Counted from the first letter of the stretch, positions 42,182 through 52,687 are shown. The stretch: DNA of 64,000 nucleotides from Acidobacteriaceae bacterium (GCA_003134995.1 PLDC01000022.1:145872-209871); one strand, 5' to 3'. Notes: generated from the sequence alone by a model not told the origin. Numbers and translations are program-made.

Positions 42182-44665
42182 TCACTGCCCAGCTTGCGAT
42201 CTCTCAGCGATAAAATCCGCCTGGCATTTTTTCGCGGCCGAGAGTATTTCGGCGAACTCCGGGGTGCCTCTGAGGTTGGCGAGAATAGGGTCGTTCTGCA
42301 TCTCGGTGTAGGCGCAATATTTGCCCGCCACGCCGCTCTTCAGCAACTGCAAAGCGATGTCTTTCTGCCCACAGAAAGCAAAGACGGCGCCGGCGGTGAA
42401 CCTATTCTCAGAATCGGGATTGGCCAAAATTTCCGGCGCTTGCTGTTTCGCAATGCTCTCCACCTCTGATGAAGGCGCGTGATTAAGACATGCCTTGGTG
42501 AGCCTGTTGCGGAAACCGTCGCCGAGTTTCTCAGACATTTCGCGCGCCTGCGCCAAATTGCCGGTGCGCATGTAATGACTCACAAGGTTAGCCGTGGCCC
42601 ACTGCGAGCCCATATCGGGCTGGAGAAAGTCCAGGGATCTGGAGTAGTTTCCAATTTCTTCGAAGGTGATGGAACACGACCGAAGCCCATAGTCCCCGGC
42701 ATCGAGAGCCAAGGCGGTATTACACTCGTGCGCGGACTCCTCCAGCATTCCGCCGTAGCGCAGGACATAACCCAGGGTGAAGTGTGCGCTAGCACTTTCG
42801 GGATGGCGCTCCACCAGCGCCTTCGCATCGCGGTAGGCTTTTACGAGTTCCCCTCGCTCGACCCCGTTGTTGATGAGTTGACCGGCCGCGCCGACGAGAT
42901 TCGGGTCTAGTGCTACAGCGCGTTCCAGCGCGCTGTTTGAGCGCTGAAAAGATGTCTCGCCGCCATCCGAATATTGCGAATCGTAGTAATAGCGATGTCC
43001 CAGGACATGCCACGCGGGCGCGTAGGTTGGGTCGAGGCCGACGGCGCGCTCTAGCATCGCAATGGCATCTTTGTTGGGAAGAGGATCGTGCGGCAGAGCG
43101 ATGCTGCGGAGATAAAGGTCGTAAGCTTCTTCGTTCTTAGGGCGAGTGCCGGCTTCCGCGGAATTCGTTCCTGCGCCTAGAGCGGGGACGAGTCCTTGAC
43201 GAACTTTCGCCGTAATCTGGCCGTGCATGGCAATCATGTCCGGCGCGGCTACGGTCATGGTGTCGCGCCACAGCGTGCGGTTGTTCTCGACGTCGACTGC
43301 TTCCAGCGTGATCTGCAGTTGCGAGCCTTCCTTTAGAAAGTGGCCAGTAACTACGTCGGTGACGTGCATGGCGCGGCCGGCCTCCTGCAAGTCTTGCGTG
43401 GGCGAGTCGAACTTGCTGGTAGTCGCGAATGGACGGATGGTCAGCGAACCGACGTAGCTGAGCGACGTGGCGATTTCATCGGCGAGGCCGAGGCGCAGGA
43501 AATCGAGATCCTTGTCGGCTCCCAGGTTTTGCAAAGGCAGCACGGCGACGGTTTTCTGGGACGATGTGCTGGCGACGGGCGCGGGGCGCTGTTTGATGAA
43601 CCAGAAGACCGCTGCGAGACCCATCACTGCGACTGCGACAACGATCGCGATGAGTGTCTTGTAGGAAGTTTTCTTTTCAGGAGGCGCGGTTGCGCCCACG
43701 GCGCTTGCGGAACTTACGGCGCTACGTTGACCCGAACTGCTGGGAGCTGCGGCGGCGGGCAATTGCACGCTTCCCGTGTCCTGTGGAAGAGGCATTCGTC
43801 CTGACTCGGTGTCGCGCTTCAGGCGTTGCAAGTCGCTGCGCATTTCAGAGGCGTGCTGGTAGCGCAGGTTGCCATCTTTCTCGAGAGCTTTGTTGATGAT
43901 GTCCTCGAGCCTCGCAGGGACTTCGCGATTCAGTCGCACGACTGCGACTGGCGCGCGATTCATGATGGCTTCGCAGATTACCGCGGGGCTCTCTCCGTGA
44001 AAGGGCACATCGGCTGTCGCCATTTCGTAGAGGACTGCACCAAAAGAAAACAGATCGGAGCGGGCGTCAAGTTCGCGGCCGCGCACCTGCTCGGGCGACA
44101 TATAACTGACGGTGCCTAACATTGTGCCGGGGCTGGTGAGGTGGGCTGCGTCCATGGTTTGAGTGGCGCCGACGTTTTGGTTGGAGGAACCGGGCGCCAT
44201 TACTTTCGCGAGTCCGAAGTCGAGGATCTTGGCGTGGCCGCGCTTGGTGACAAAAATGTTTGCCGGCTTAATGTCGCGGTGAACGATGCCTTCGGCGTGG
44301 GCTGCGTCGAGCGCGTCGGCGATCTCGATGGCCAATGGAATCAGAGTGTCAGTATTGAGTGGTTGCGATCCGATGGCATGCTTCAGGGTCAAACCATCGA
44401 GAAACTCCATGGCGATGAAGGCTTCGCCGTCGTGCTCATCAATTTCATAGATGGTGCAGATGTTGGGGTGGTTCAGTGCGCTGGCGGCTTGCGCTTCGCG
44501 CTGGAAACGGGCCAGCGCCTGAGGATCTTTGGCTATTTCGTCGGGCAGGAATTTCAGGGCTACGAAGCGGCGAAGCTTGATGTCTTCGGCCTTGTAGACT
44601 ACGCCCATGCCGCCACCACCGAGCTTTTCGATCACTCGATAGTGCGAGATGGTTTGTCCGATCAC
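42182..44665 (-). CDS. Ser/Thr protein kinase with TolB-N/FlgO-like and TPR domains
   Basis: An 827-residue membrane kinase. The Hanks-type domain spans residues ~8-270: Gly loop [13 protein letters not shown], catalytic HRDIKPAN at 129-136, DFG at 149-151, and [21 protein letters not shown] transmembrane helix lies near 337-357. The exported part has a [31 protein letters not shown] segment, like the TolB-N/FlgO fold, then TPR-type repeats ([25 protein letters not shown]). Such receptor kinases are expanded in acidobacteria; ligand and targets are unknown. Confidence 0.92.
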   Translation of the reverse strand: MIGQTISHYRVIEKLGGGGMGVVYKAEDIKLRRFVALKFLPDEIAKDPQALARFQREAQAASALNHPNICTIYEIDEHDGEAFIAMEFLDGLTLKHAIGSQPLNTDTLIPLAIEIADALDAAHAEGIVHRDIKPANIFVTKRGHAKILDFGLAKVMAPGSSNQNVGATQTMDAAHLTSPGTMLGTVSYMSPEQVRGRELDARSDLFSFGAVLYEMATADVPFHGESPAVICEAIMNRAPVAVVRLNREVPARLEDIINKALEKDGNLRYQHASEMRSDLQRLKRDTESGRMPLPQDTGSVQLPAAAAPSSSGQRSAVSSASAVGATAPPEKKTSYKTLIAIVVAVAVMGLAAVFWFIKQRPAPVASTSSQKTVAVLPLQNLGADKDLDFLRLGLADEIATSLSYVGSLTIRPFATTSKFDSPTQDLQEAGRAMHVTDVVTGHFLKEGSQLQITLEAVDVENNRTLWRDTMTVAAPDMIAMHGQITAKVRQGLVPALGAGTNSAEAGTRPKNEEAYDLYLRSIALPHDPLPNKDAIAMLERAVGLDPTYAPAWHVLGHRYYYDSQYSDGGETSFQRSNSALERAVALDPNLVGAAGQLINNGVERGELVKAYRDAKALVERHPESASAHFTLGYVLRYGGMLEESAHECNTALALDAGDYGLRSCSITFEEIGNYSRSLDFLQPDMGSQWATANLVSHYMRTGNLAQAREMSEKLGDGFRNRLTKACLNHAPSSEVESIAKQQAPEILANPDSENRFTAGAVFAFCGQKDIALQLLKSGVAGKYCAYTEMQNDPILANLRGTPEFAEILSAAKKCQADFIAERSQAGQ

Positions 44666-44896
44666 TGCGGAATCTTACGTGGGTGAGATGGGCAAGTCAA
44701 CGAAACCGGCTCGCTTCGCTCGACGGACAGCCGAGAGGCGGGTGTCCCCACACGAGCATCTCAGTGCGTCGCAGCCCGCCACGCTTGCGCGGGCGTGAGC
44801 AATTTTGAACAGTATTCGGAATCGAAGCGGAGCATTATGGATAAACACTAAAAGAAAACCCCCAGTGTCGTCTAGCCGCTCCCAGAGGACTTTAAT

Positions 44897-45703
44897 ATGT
44901 GGATACTTACAAAGCGCTCCAAAGAAATGGCACTCGAACACGCCGAACTTGAGTCGTTAGTTTTGCAACGCACGGCAGAACTTCAAATCCTTTCCCAACG
45001 CCTGCTTAAGGTGCAGGATGAAGAAAGGCGGAAGCTCGCGCGCGATCTGCACGATAGCACTGGACAAACGCTGGCCGCGCTCAAGATAAATGTTTCGTTT
45101 CTTGAAGCAAGCAGTCAGCCGGATTCGTCCGAACGCGCCATTGTCGCCCAGGTAAGAGCGTTGGCGGATCAGGCGATTCGGGAAATTCGCACAATGTCCT
45201 ACCTGCTGCATCCGCCGCTTTTGGATGAGGTAGGTTTCGCTTGCGCAGCCGAGTGGTACGTTGAGGGATTTGCGAAGCGAAGCGGCATCGACGTGAGCGC
45301 GGATTTCCCTACAGGCGTCCGGCTGCCGAGGAACATTGAACTCGCTCTTTTCCGTGTTCTACAGGAATGTCTCACCAACGTGCACCGGCACTCGGGTGCG
45401 ACCGCCGTGACAGTCGTCTTTCAGCAGAAGCCCGAAGTGGTAATCCTGAAGATACAAGATTCCGGGCGAGGCATTTCCGCCGAGCGCCTGGCTCTGCTTC
45501 GCCAAACAGGTGCCGAATCGGGAGTTGGGCTGGCGGGGATGCGCGAACGTATGAACGAGCTGACTGGCAGGCTCGAAATAGAGTCGAGCGCCGGCGGGAC
45601 AACCGTTCAGGCCACAGTGCCCCTTTACCCGGCGGCTCGACCGCCTTCATTCGAAAATTATGCGCGGGCAGAAGTTGCAACTGCGGTGCAGTCTTACCAG
45701 TAG
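44897..45703 (+). CDS. NarL-type (HisKA_3) sensor histidine kinase, cytosolic
   Basis: A 268-residue protein. After a coiled-coil start (LEHAELESLVLQRTAELQILSQRLL) comes the HisKA_3 motif ERRKLARDLHDSTGQTLAALK with the phosphoacceptor His, then a HATPase domain (FRVLQECLTNVHRHSGA, IQDSGRGIS, GVGLAGMRERM). It has no input domain or membrane helix, and no LuxR-type response regulator is adjacent, so it is an orphan or works with a remote sensor. AGAGG precedes the ATG. Confidence 0.9.
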   Translation: MWILTKRSKEMALEHAELESLVLQRTAELQILSQRLLKVQDEERRKLARDLHDSTGQTLAALKINVSFLEASSQPDSSERAIVAQVRALADQAIREIRTMSYLLHPPLLDEVGFACAAEWYVEGFAKRSGIDVSADFPTGVRLPRNIELALFRVLQECLTNVHRHSGATAVTVVFQQKPEVVILKIQDSGRGISAERLALLRQTGAESGVGLAGMRERMNELTGRLEIESSAGGTTVQATVPLYPAARPPSFENYARAEVATAVQSYQ

Positions 45704-45743
45704 AGCGCCGGGGAATCGAGACACTTTCGTTTCGGTCTTTCAA

Positions 45744-46676
45744 TCAGTCCGCCGGCATGGGTACGGGGCGTGGCGCTGTGCGACGTATTTTCGATGGAAC
45801 TCGCGCCGGGACTGCCGCTTCTGCCGGGGCTTCGAGCCACTTGCGCACTTGCGGCATCGCCTGCCTCATCGCAAATTCGCCGGCTTTGATCAGTTCGCCG
45901 GCGCGCTTGAAGTCGTCGTAGGCAAAGCCGGCCACATCGGGCTCGACGACAACATCGGCAGCGCTTCGCCATACGCTGGCCATTGCATCCTGCGCGATGG
46001 CGAATGATTGTCCGATCACATCAAAAAAATGGCGCGGCGCTCCGCCTTTGGCCCATGTGCCTTTCAAGTGCACGGCCAGCACTCGCTCTGCGCCCATGTC
46101 GCGCAGTGGACGCGTGGGCACGGGATGCGAAAGCATTCCATCCACTAGATAGCGGCCGCGAATCTCAATCGGCAAAAACATTCCGGGATAGGCGCAACTG
46201 GCGCGCACGGGATCGATGATCGAACCGGAATGAAAGACGATGCCTTCGCCGCTATTGAAATCGGTCGCGGTAACGCCGAGGGGAATGCGGAGTTCTTCGA
46301 ACGTCTTCACCTTTAATGTATGGGTGAGGAACGACACCATGCGATCGTTGGAAGCTAAGCCGTAACGTGAGACCGTCCAGCGGGCGAAGGTAGTGAAGCG
46401 GCAGGAGTGCGCAACTTTCTCGAGATCCTCAAGGGAAAGCCCGCTGCAGTAAGACGCTCCAATCAGCGCGCCAACGCTGGTACCCGCGACGAGGCGAACT
46501 GGAATTCCTTCTTCTTCGAGAATTTTGAGGACTCCGATGTGGGCCATGCCACGCGCGAAGCCTCCGCCGAGAGCCACGCCGATTGTGGGGAATCTGGGCT
46601 CAACCGCAACCCCTTTGCGAGACAATTCCCGGCCGAAAGCCTGCACGGACCGGATAATCTTGCCGAGACTTTTCAC
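45744..46676 (-). CDS. Patatin-like phospholipase (RssA-like)
   Basis: A 310-residue lipid hydrolase. The oxyanion loop GVALGGGFARGMAHIG is near residue 33, the nucleophile motif is GTSVG (near 66), and the catalytic Asp is in LVDGML (near 174). The C-terminus is Ala/Pro-rich with basic residues. The start is GTG 46674-46676 behind GGGGG. Family members cleave phospholipids or lysophospholipids; the substrate here is unknown. Confidence 0.88.
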   Translation of the reverse strand: MKSLGKIIRSVQAFGRELSRKGVAVEPRFPTIGVALGGGFARGMAHIGVLKILEEEGIPVRLVAGTSVGALIGASYCSGLSLEDLEKVAHSCRFTTFARWTVSRYGLASNDRMVSFLTHTLKVKTFEELRIPLGVTATDFNSGEGIVFHSGSIIDPVRASCAYPGMFLPIEIRGRYLVDGMLSHPVPTRPLRDMGAERVLAVHLKGTWAKGGAPRHFFDVIGQSFAIAQDAMASVWRSAADVVVEPDVAGFAYDDFKRAGELIKAGEFAMRQAMPQVRKWLEAPAEAAVPARVPSKIRRTAPRPVPMPAD

Positions 46677-46839
46677 CGGAACCCCCAGTTCCCGGCTCGC
46701 CGGAACTCCTCACTAATCATCCCTAGGATGCCACTTTTCCAAGAAATGGTGCAGTCCACTTTGGTGCTACATGAAGTTACGTTGGGCCGCTACGGTGGTT
46801 ACGGGAGTATGGCTTCACTCAAGGAAACGAAAACTAACT

Positions 46840-48150
46840 TCAGGGTGTGATCTCAAATACGATGCCCCCACCGCGGGTGCCTCCGGCGTTCGTTGTGCCG
46901 TATAGATTGCCCGATGCGTCGAACACTATGTTACTCAAGGGGAAAGAGCCACCTTTTAGGGGGAACAGAAAAGTCTCGGTCCACTGGCCGTCAGAGGTCG
47001 GCGTCAATTCGAATACCGTACCCGGCTCAGGTTGCTTGGGTTGAATCGCACCGATGATGGCACCGCCTGAGACCGTCGTGCCCCACAGGTTGCCCTGAGC
47101 ATCGAATGTGAGTGCGGCTTCCGGGCCGGCTCCGTCCGACGCGTCCTTATTAAAACTGTGGAGTATATTCTCACTCCAATCCGTTTCACGCGTTAGCTCA
47201 AATACTGTCCCGAATCCGTACGCGCCGCCCCCGGAAGTTGTTCCGTAGAGATTGCCGGCTGAATCCAAGACAACGGCAGCAGCCGGGTCGAAACCATCCC
47301 CCACTGTTTCCGCAAATGAGTAAATCACACTTTCATCCCAGCCGCCGCCCTCGACCGGCTCCATCTCAAATACCGCGCCGCGGTTGTGTGTGCCCCCGCC
47401 TGAAGTTGTTCCGTAGAGGTTGCCGGAAGAGTCGAATGTAACCCCGGCGACGGGATCGCTCCCGTCAAAATATGTTTTGCCGTCATAGTGGAAGTTATGA
47501 AGGATCGTCTCGGTCCAGTTCCCTCCAGCCTGTGGTGAGAGTTCAAACACCGTCCCCGATCCGTAAAGACCGCCGAACTCCGTCGTGCCATACAAATTGC
47601 CCGCCTGATCGAGGGCTAGGCCTGCGACCGGGTTGACGCCGTCCGCGCCGTCGCCGTTGAAGGTATAGAGAACCTGTTCCGTCCACTGTCCGCCAGCCTC
47701 GGGTAGCAACTCGAATACGGTTCCGCAACCATTGCGGTCACATTCGAGCGAGCCGCCAAGTACAGTGGTCCCATAGAGGTTCCCGGAGGAATCGATGATC
47801 AAGCCGGCCTCGGGAAAAACGCCACCCAGAAGGGCAAAGTTGTGCACGATTTTTTCCTTGTACCCGCCGCCCACCTCAGGCAAGAGCTCGAAAACGGTGC
47901 CGGACGAGTTTAATCCTCCGCTACGGGTGGTCCCGAACAGGTTGCCGGCGGCGTCGAAGACCACACCCGCGTAGGAATAGTAGCCGTCGGAGGAGTACGC
48001 GACAAAGTTGTGCAGAACGGTTTCTTGTTGAGCGGCTGCCGGCAGGGCTGACCCGGAGGCCAAAGCGGCGACCATCGCCGCAATCAGAGGGAACTTCAGA
48101 AATTGCACATGACCTGACGGAAGGAAATCTCTCGGAACGACTCGAATCAT
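46840..48150 (-). CDS. GloVer-repeat secreted protein
   Basis: A 436-residue exported protein. After a signal peptide ending near LPAAAQQ it has about eight repeats of ~50 residues built on D..GNLYGTTxxGG....GTVFEL.P..GG.W.E..L..F. This is the Gloeo-Verruco (TIGR03803) repeat, which probably folds as a beta-propeller. The family is expanded in Acidobacteria and Verrucomicrobia. No enzyme motif is present, so surface binding or scaffolding is likely. Confidence 0.88.
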   Translation of the reverse strand: MIRVVPRDFLPSGHVQFLKFPLIAAMVAALASGSALPAAAQQETVLHNFVAYSSDGYYSYAGVVFDAAGNLFGTTRSGGLNSSGTVFELLPEVGGGYKEKIVHNFALLGGVFPEAGLIIDSSGNLYGTTVLGGSLECDRNGCGTVFELLPEAGGQWTEQVLYTFNGDGADGVNPVAGLALDQAGNLYGTTEFGGLYGSGTVFELSPQAGGNWTETILHNFHYDGKTYFDGSDPVAGVTFDSSGNLYGTTSGGGTHNRGAVFEMEPVEGGGWDESVIYSFAETVGDGFDPAAAVVLDSAGNLYGTTSGGGAYGFGTVFELTRETDWSENILHSFNKDASDGAGPEAALTFDAQGNLWGTTVSGGAIIGAIQPKQPEPGTVFELTPTSDGQWTETFLFPLKGGSFPLSNIVFDASGNLYGTTNAGGTRGGGIVFEITP

Positions 48151-48378
48151 AGCGGTCCTTTTCCTGAAAACACACGCTTTGGCGAGCTGGCAAGCTAACC
48201 TTCTCTACAACCGAGGGCTAAAGCCCGATCATGAACGAGTATGCTGAGGCAGACGGATGCGCGCGTCAAGATGAAAGATTTTGCATGGCGAAGGTTTTGT
48301 TGCGGTGGGCTGGCGCGAGCCCGCCTCCACTGCACTCCAGTGGATGACGAGCCGGAACAGGGCTGATACCTTACATTC

Positions 48379-48906
48379 ATGGTGCGGGAGATATCTGCCG
48401 GCGGTGTGGTGATCCGGAAGCGGGAGGGAGAGTGGTGGATGGCGGCTATTGAACCGCCCACCGAAGCGGGGCGGGCCAGCGTGACGAGCGCGAAGACTGT
48501 TGGAGCCAAGACAGATCGGGCGAGGCACTCCAGCGGGCATCAACGCCGAGTGCTGTCGCTGCCCAAGGGGTTGGTGGATCCGGGCGAAAAGGCGATTGAA
48601 ACTGCGGTTCGCGAGGTTTACGAAGAGACGGGAGTGATCGCCGAGCCAGTCACCAAGCTTGCCGACAGCAAATATATTTACACCCGAACCTGGGGCGACG
48701 GGCAGCGGGTGTTTAAGATTGTCAGCTTCTACCTGATGCGCTACCGCTCCGGCCGCATCAACGACATTGCTGCGGAGATGCGCATCGAAGTGGCGCGTGC
48801 GCGCTGGGTGCGGCTGGAAGATGCTCCGAGGCTGCTCGCGTTTACGGGGGAGAAACAAATGGCCCGGCGGGCGTTGCAGTATGTGAGAGCACATGCTGAT
48901 CCTTAG
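48379..48906 (+). CDS. Nudix hydrolase
   Basis: A 175-residue protein. The Nudix box is complete: GLVDPGEKAIETAVREVYEETGV fits G-x5-E-x7-R-E-U-x-E-E-x-G-U. It starts AGGVVIRKREGEWWMAAIE, a beta strand of the fold, and has an insert of ~30 residues after it. It hydrolyses a nucleoside diphosphate linked to X; the Ap4A/diphosphoinositol-type branch is possible. Confidence 0.9.
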   Translation: MVREISAGGVVIRKREGEWWMAAIEPPTEAGRASVTSAKTVGAKTDRARHSSGHQRRVLSLPKGLVDPGEKAIETAVREVYEETGVIAEPVTKLADSKYIYTRTWGDGQRVFKIVSFYLMRYRSGRINDIAAEMRIEVARARWVRLEDAPRLLAFTGEKQMARRALQYVRAHADP

Positions 48907-48976
48907 CGGAATGTAGAATTCGGATTATGTATGTCGGAGTTCGGTATCTCAGAAACTTATCCCGCATAATGAATTC

Positions 48977-49423
48977 ATGCCTGTTTGCGAAAGTTTGCCT
49001 CCAAGTTTCCTTGCTCGATTTCCGTCGCTGATTCTGCGCGTGCCGCTGCTCTTGTTCTTGCTGGTTTCGCCTTCAGCTGCGAAAACTCAGCCTTCCGCCG
49101 GCTTGGATTCTGGCTACGTCTCAGCCCTTAGCGCCGCCGATCGTTTTCTTCAGGCTTGGCAGTCTGGGGATGCAGAAAACGGATTGGTACTGCTGACGCG
49201 TCACGCAAAGGAAAAAGCTACGGCGGATGTGTTTGAGAATTTTTTTTCCAACCCGGGTTCTTCTGCTTATGAAATCGGCCGGGGCAAGCTGTTGAAGCGC
49301 GGGCGCTATGAGTTTCCCGTCGTCCTTGTCGGCATTTCGAAGAATCATGCGCGCCGGCGATTCGCGAGCATTGTGATTGTGGACACTGGCAGGAACGACT
49401 GGGCAGTGGATACACTGCCGTAG
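48977..49423 (+). CDS. Small secreted hypothetical protein
   Basis: A 148-residue protein with a hydrophobic export signal (FPSLILRVPLLLFLLVSPSAA). The mature part contains ALSAADRFLQAWQSGDAENGLVLLTRHAKEKA, resembling the helices of NTF2-like or DUF4878-type folds, followed by strands ending in DWAVDTLP. It may be translated from a later ATG, but none fits the signal better. Function unknown. Confidence 0.65.
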   Translation: MPVCESLPPSFLARFPSLILRVPLLLFLLVSPSAAKTQPSAGLDSGYVSALSAADRFLQAWQSGDAENGLVLLTRHAKEKATADVFENFFSNPGSSAYEIGRGKLLKRGRYEFPVVLVGISKNHARRRFASIVIVDTGRNDWAVDTLP

Positions 49424-49500
49424 GACGAACGATTGCTGATTACTGATTGTTGATTGGTGATTCATGTTCACGATTCCGGGAAGGATTTCTGTCGAGGCTA

Positions 49501-51951
49501 ATGATGAAACGCATTAATAAAGTCGCAATACTTGGCGCCGGAACCATGGGCGCGCGCATTGCCGCACATTTTGCTAACGCCGGCGTGCCGAGTTATCTGC
49601 TCGATATCGTTCCACCAGATGTTCCGCCGGGAGCCAATGCTGCGGCGCGAAATAAAATCGCGGCCGCGGGCCTTGATGCCGCGAAGAAATCCAAACCCGC
49701 CGCGTTCATGGATTCTTCGCTTGCCCGCTTCGTCACCGTGGGCAACTTTGACGACGATTTGAAAAAGCTGGCTGAAGTCGACTGGATCATCGAAGCCGTC
49801 GTGGAGAATCTTGACATCAAGCGGACGCTGCTTCGCAAAGTCGAAGCCATTCGCAAGCCCGGCACCATCATCACTACCAACACCAGCGGCCTGCCTGTAG
49901 GAAAAATCGCGGAGGGATTTTCTGATGACTTCCGGCGGGCCTGGTTTGGAACGCACTTTTTCAACCCGCCGCGCTACATGCGTCTGCTGGAGATTATTCC
50001 GACGCCGGAGGCCGATCCTGCGGCGATCGATATGATTTCTCACTTCTGCGACGTGCGCCTGGGCAAAGGCGTCGTCCTGGCCAAGGACACACCCAACTTC
50101 ATCGCCAACCGCATCGGCACATTTTCTGTGTTGAACGTGATGCGCCTGATGCAGGAGTTGGACCTGACCATCGAAGAAGTCGACGCGCTCACCGGGCAAG
50201 CCGTGGGATGGCCGAAGTCGGCAACGTTCCGCACCATCGATTTGGTTGGGCTGGACATTCTGGGTCACGTGGTTGGCAACATGACCGCAAACGTTCACGA
50301 CGAACGCTGCGATCTGCGCCTGCCCAGTTTTTTCACGCAGATGCTCGAACGCAAGTTGCTGGGCGACAAAACCAAGGGAGGGTTTTACAAGAAAGTAAGA
50401 AGTTCCGAAGGCAAAGAAGACGAACGCCTGGCCCTCGACTGGAAGACGCTCGAATACCATCCGCGACAGAAGCCGAAGTTTGCCGCGCTCGATATGGCAA
50501 AGAACATCGAAGACACGGGTGCGCGGGCTCGCATGCTGCTCGGTCTAGAGGGCAGTGGTCCGCAGAAGGGCGACAAGGCGGGAGCATTTCTGTGGGCGGC
50601 TTTGAGTGATTTGTGGAGTTATTCCGCCAACCGCGTGCCTGAAATCTCGGACTCGATTGTTGAAATCGATCGCGCCATGCGGCTCGGGTTCAACTGGGAA
50701 CTCGGCCCCTTCGAATTGTGGGATGCCGCTGGCATCGAAGCCACCGTAGCGCGGATGAAAAAAGAGGGCAGACCTGTGGCCGCGAATGTCGAGAAGTTGC
50801 TGGCTTCAGGCAAGAAGTCTTGGTACGCAGACGATCCCAAGGCTTCGTCAGGGCGCGCTTACTTCGACCTGGCAAGTGGAAACTTGAAGACGGTTGAAGT
50901 TCCAGCCGGCGTGTGGTCGGTCGCTGTGGCAAAGAAGTCTAACGGAGTGGTGAAGAAAAATTCTGGAGCGTCGCTAGTCGATCTAGGTGATGGCGTGGGA
51001 TGCATTGAGTTCCATAGCAAGATGAACTCGCTGGGGTCCGATATCATCAGCTTGATTTTGCAAACGCTCAAGCCCGGCGGACCCGGCGACAACTTCGACG
51101 CATTCGTTATCACGAATGATGCGACCAATTTCTCCGTCGGCGCCAATCTGATGCTGCTGCTCATGAGCGTTCAGGAAGATGAGTGGGACGACGTGGATCT
51201 CGCCATTCGGCAATTTCAGGGCATGACGCAGGCCATTAAATTTTCGCCCAAGCCACTTGTGGTCTCAGCCTTCGGATTGTGCCTGGGTGGCGGCACGGAA
51301 ATTTCGTTGCATGCCGCCGCGCGGCAACCTCACGCCGAGCTCTATACGGGGCTGGTTGAAGTTGGCGTCGGATTGTTGCCCGGCGGCGGAGGCTGCAAAG
51401 AGATGCTGCTGCGCGCCGTCGATGGCGCTGCCGCCGCGCACGGCAAGAGTTCCGGTGAAGCTCTCGCCGGATCCATCGAAATGCTCGAGGCGATGAAGCG
51501 CGCGTTTGAAACCATTGCCACGGCCAAGGTTGCAACTTCTGCGCACGAGGCTCGCGGCCTCGGCTTTCTGAACGACAGCGACCGCATCACGATGAACCGC
51601 GAGCGCGTACTCTCCGACGCCAAGGCCCGCGCCCTCGAATTAGCGCGCGCCGGATATGAGCCGCCGGTGCCTCGCACGGACATCCCAGCGCCGGGCGAGA
51701 ATCTTCTGGCGACGCTTAGGATGGGTGTCCACATGATGCGCCAAGGCGACTTCATCACCGACTACGAAGTGAAGCTGGGCTCGAAGATCGCCGAGGTTCT
51801 GTGCGGCGGCAACGTCACGCCCGGAACGCTGGTGAGCGAGCAATACGTTCTAGATCTCGAACGTGAGGGATTCAAGTCCTTGTGCGGCGAGAAGAAGACT
51901 CAGGAGAGGATTCAATACACGCTGAAGACCGGGAAGACATTGAGGAATTAG
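49501..51951 (+). CDS. 3-hydroxyacyl-CoA dehydrogenase/enoyl-CoA hydratase (FadN-like)
   Basis: About 816 residues carrying two steps of fatty-acid beta-oxidation. The dehydrogenase comes first, with the NAD motif AILGAGTMGARIAAHFANAG, HFFNPPRYMRLLEIIPT and DTPNFIANRIGTF. A second HAD_C copy lies at ~380-430. The crotonase-type hydratase follows from ~515 (NFDAFVITNDATNFSVGANL, SAFGLCLGGGTEISLHAAARQ, GLLPGGGGCKEML). The order is that of B. subtilis FadN, the reverse of E. coli FadB. ATG 49501 follows GAGGCTA. Confidence 0.93.
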   Translation: MMKRINKVAILGAGTMGARIAAHFANAGVPSYLLDIVPPDVPPGANAAARNKIAAAGLDAAKKSKPAAFMDSSLARFVTVGNFDDDLKKLAEVDWIIEAVVENLDIKRTLLRKVEAIRKPGTIITTNTSGLPVGKIAEGFSDDFRRAWFGTHFFNPPRYMRLLEIIPTPEADPAAIDMISHFCDVRLGKGVVLAKDTPNFIANRIGTFSVLNVMRLMQELDLTIEEVDALTGQAVGWPKSATFRTIDLVGLDILGHVVGNMTANVHDERCDLRLPSFFTQMLERKLLGDKTKGGFYKKVRSSEGKEDERLALDWKTLEYHPRQKPKFAALDMAKNIEDTGARARMLLGLEGSGPQKGDKAGAFLWAALSDLWSYSANRVPEISDSIVEIDRAMRLGFNWELGPFELWDAAGIEATVARMKKEGRPVAANVEKLLASGKKSWYADDPKASSGRAYFDLASGNLKTVEVPAGVWSVAVAKKSNGVVKKNSGASLVDLGDGVGCIEFHSKMNSLGSDIISLILQTLKPGGPGDNFDAFVITNDATNFSVGANLMLLLMSVQEDEWDDVDLAIRQFQGMTQAIKFSPKPLVVSAFGLCLGGGTEISLHAAARQPHAELYTGLVEVGVGLLPGGGGCKEMLLRAVDGAAAAHGKSSGEALAGSIEMLEAMKRAFETIATAKVATSAHEARGLGFLNDSDRITMNRERVLSDAKARALELARAGYEPPVPRTDIPAPGENLLATLRMGVHMMRQGDFITDYEVKLGSKIAEVLCGGNVTPGTLVSEQYVLDLEREGFKSLCGEKKTQERIQYTLKTGKTLRN

Positions 51952-51975
51952 CAATTTTTGACCACATCACATTAA

Positions 51976-52000
51976 TTGATATATACTCTTGATATATACT
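51976..52000. promoter_or_regulatory. Tandem TTGATATATACT repeats before vapB
   Basis: Two exact copies of TTGATATATACT lie at 51976-51987 and 51989-52000, with a 13-bp period. They sit just 15 nt before the vapB start and contain -10-like TATATACT cores. They are a likely promoter and VapB/VapBC autoregulation site. Confidence 0.6.
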
Positions 52001-52015
52001 TTCATCAGAGCGAGG

Positions 52016-52270
52016 ATGCCCGACGTGCCAAAGACGAACATCGCCAAACTCTTCCAGAACGGCCGCAGTCAGGCAGTGAGATTGCCGCGAGAATTCCGTT
52101 TCGAGGGCGACCGGGTGCGCATTCGGCGCGTGGGTCAGGGTGTGTTGCTGGAACCGATCATCGAAGACACCAAGGAGTGGTTTCGTAAGCTCGATGAGTT
52201 TAATTCCGAACCATTTATGCCCGAAGGCCGCAAACAGCCGAAGACTCCCAAGCGGCGCATATTCGAGTAA
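52016..52270 (+). CDS. vapB: VapB-type antitoxin (AbrB/SpoVT fold)
   Basis: About 84 residues from ATG 52016, behind AGAGCGAGG. The swapped-hairpin DNA-binding domain is [21 protein letters not shown]...[14 protein letters not shown], the usual VapB start. The C-terminal tail ([21 protein letters not shown]) would bind and cover the toxin active site. The PIN-domain toxin follows 3 nt downstream. Confidence 0.9.
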   Translation: MPDVPKTNIAKLFQNGRSQAVRLPREFRFEGDRVRIRRVGQGVLLEPIIEDTKEWFRKLDEFNSEPFMPEGRKQPKTPKRRIFE

Positions 52271-52273
52271 ATC

Positions 52274-52687
52274 GTGGATTATCTCCTCGATACCAACGTG
52301 TGTATCGCTCTCATCAAGAACACAGACTCGTTGGTGCGAGGACGTTTTCAGGCAGTTTCGCGCGCGGGCGGCGTGGTGTATGTTCCGTCGATTGTTACCT
52401 TTGAATTGTGGTACGGAGTCGCGAATAGCGCGCGAATTGCATTCAATACAGACCGGCTCGAAGCGTTCCTGTCAGGGCGGGTTAACGTTCTTCCCTTCGA
52501 TGACGGTGATGCTCGCGCGGCAGGCGCGATACGGGCCAATCTAGAAGTCTCAGGCAGGATGATCGGGCCGTACGACACACTGATCGCCGGCCAGGCCTTG
52601 GCGCGCCAACTGACGCTCGTGACCGCTAACGTCTCCGAGTTTTCGCGCGTCAAGGGACTCTCCTGGCAGGATTGGGCAAAGCCTTAG
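52274..52687 (+). CDS. vapC: VapC-type PIN-domain RNase toxin
   Basis: A 137-residue PIN ribonuclease. The first acidic residue is in YLLDTNVCIALIK, others in TFELWYGVANS, LPFDDGDARAAGAI and IGPYDTLIAGQAL, giving the four-acid metal site. The C-terminus LVTANVSEFSRVKGL is typical of VapC. The start codon is GTG 52274. It partners the antitoxin just upstream. Confidence 0.92.
   Translation: MDYLLDTNVCIALIKNTDSLVRGRFQAVSRAGGVVYVPSIVTFELWYGVANSARIAFNTDRLEAFLSGRVNVLPFDDGDARAAGAIRANLEVSGRMIGPYDTLIAGQALARQLTLVTANVSEFSRVKGLSWQDWAKP

Noticed and set aside
44675..44941. An 88-codon minus-strand frame before the Ser/Thr kinase
   Set aside because: It overlaps the start of the histidine kinase, lacks a ribosome binding site and shows no recognisable sequence.
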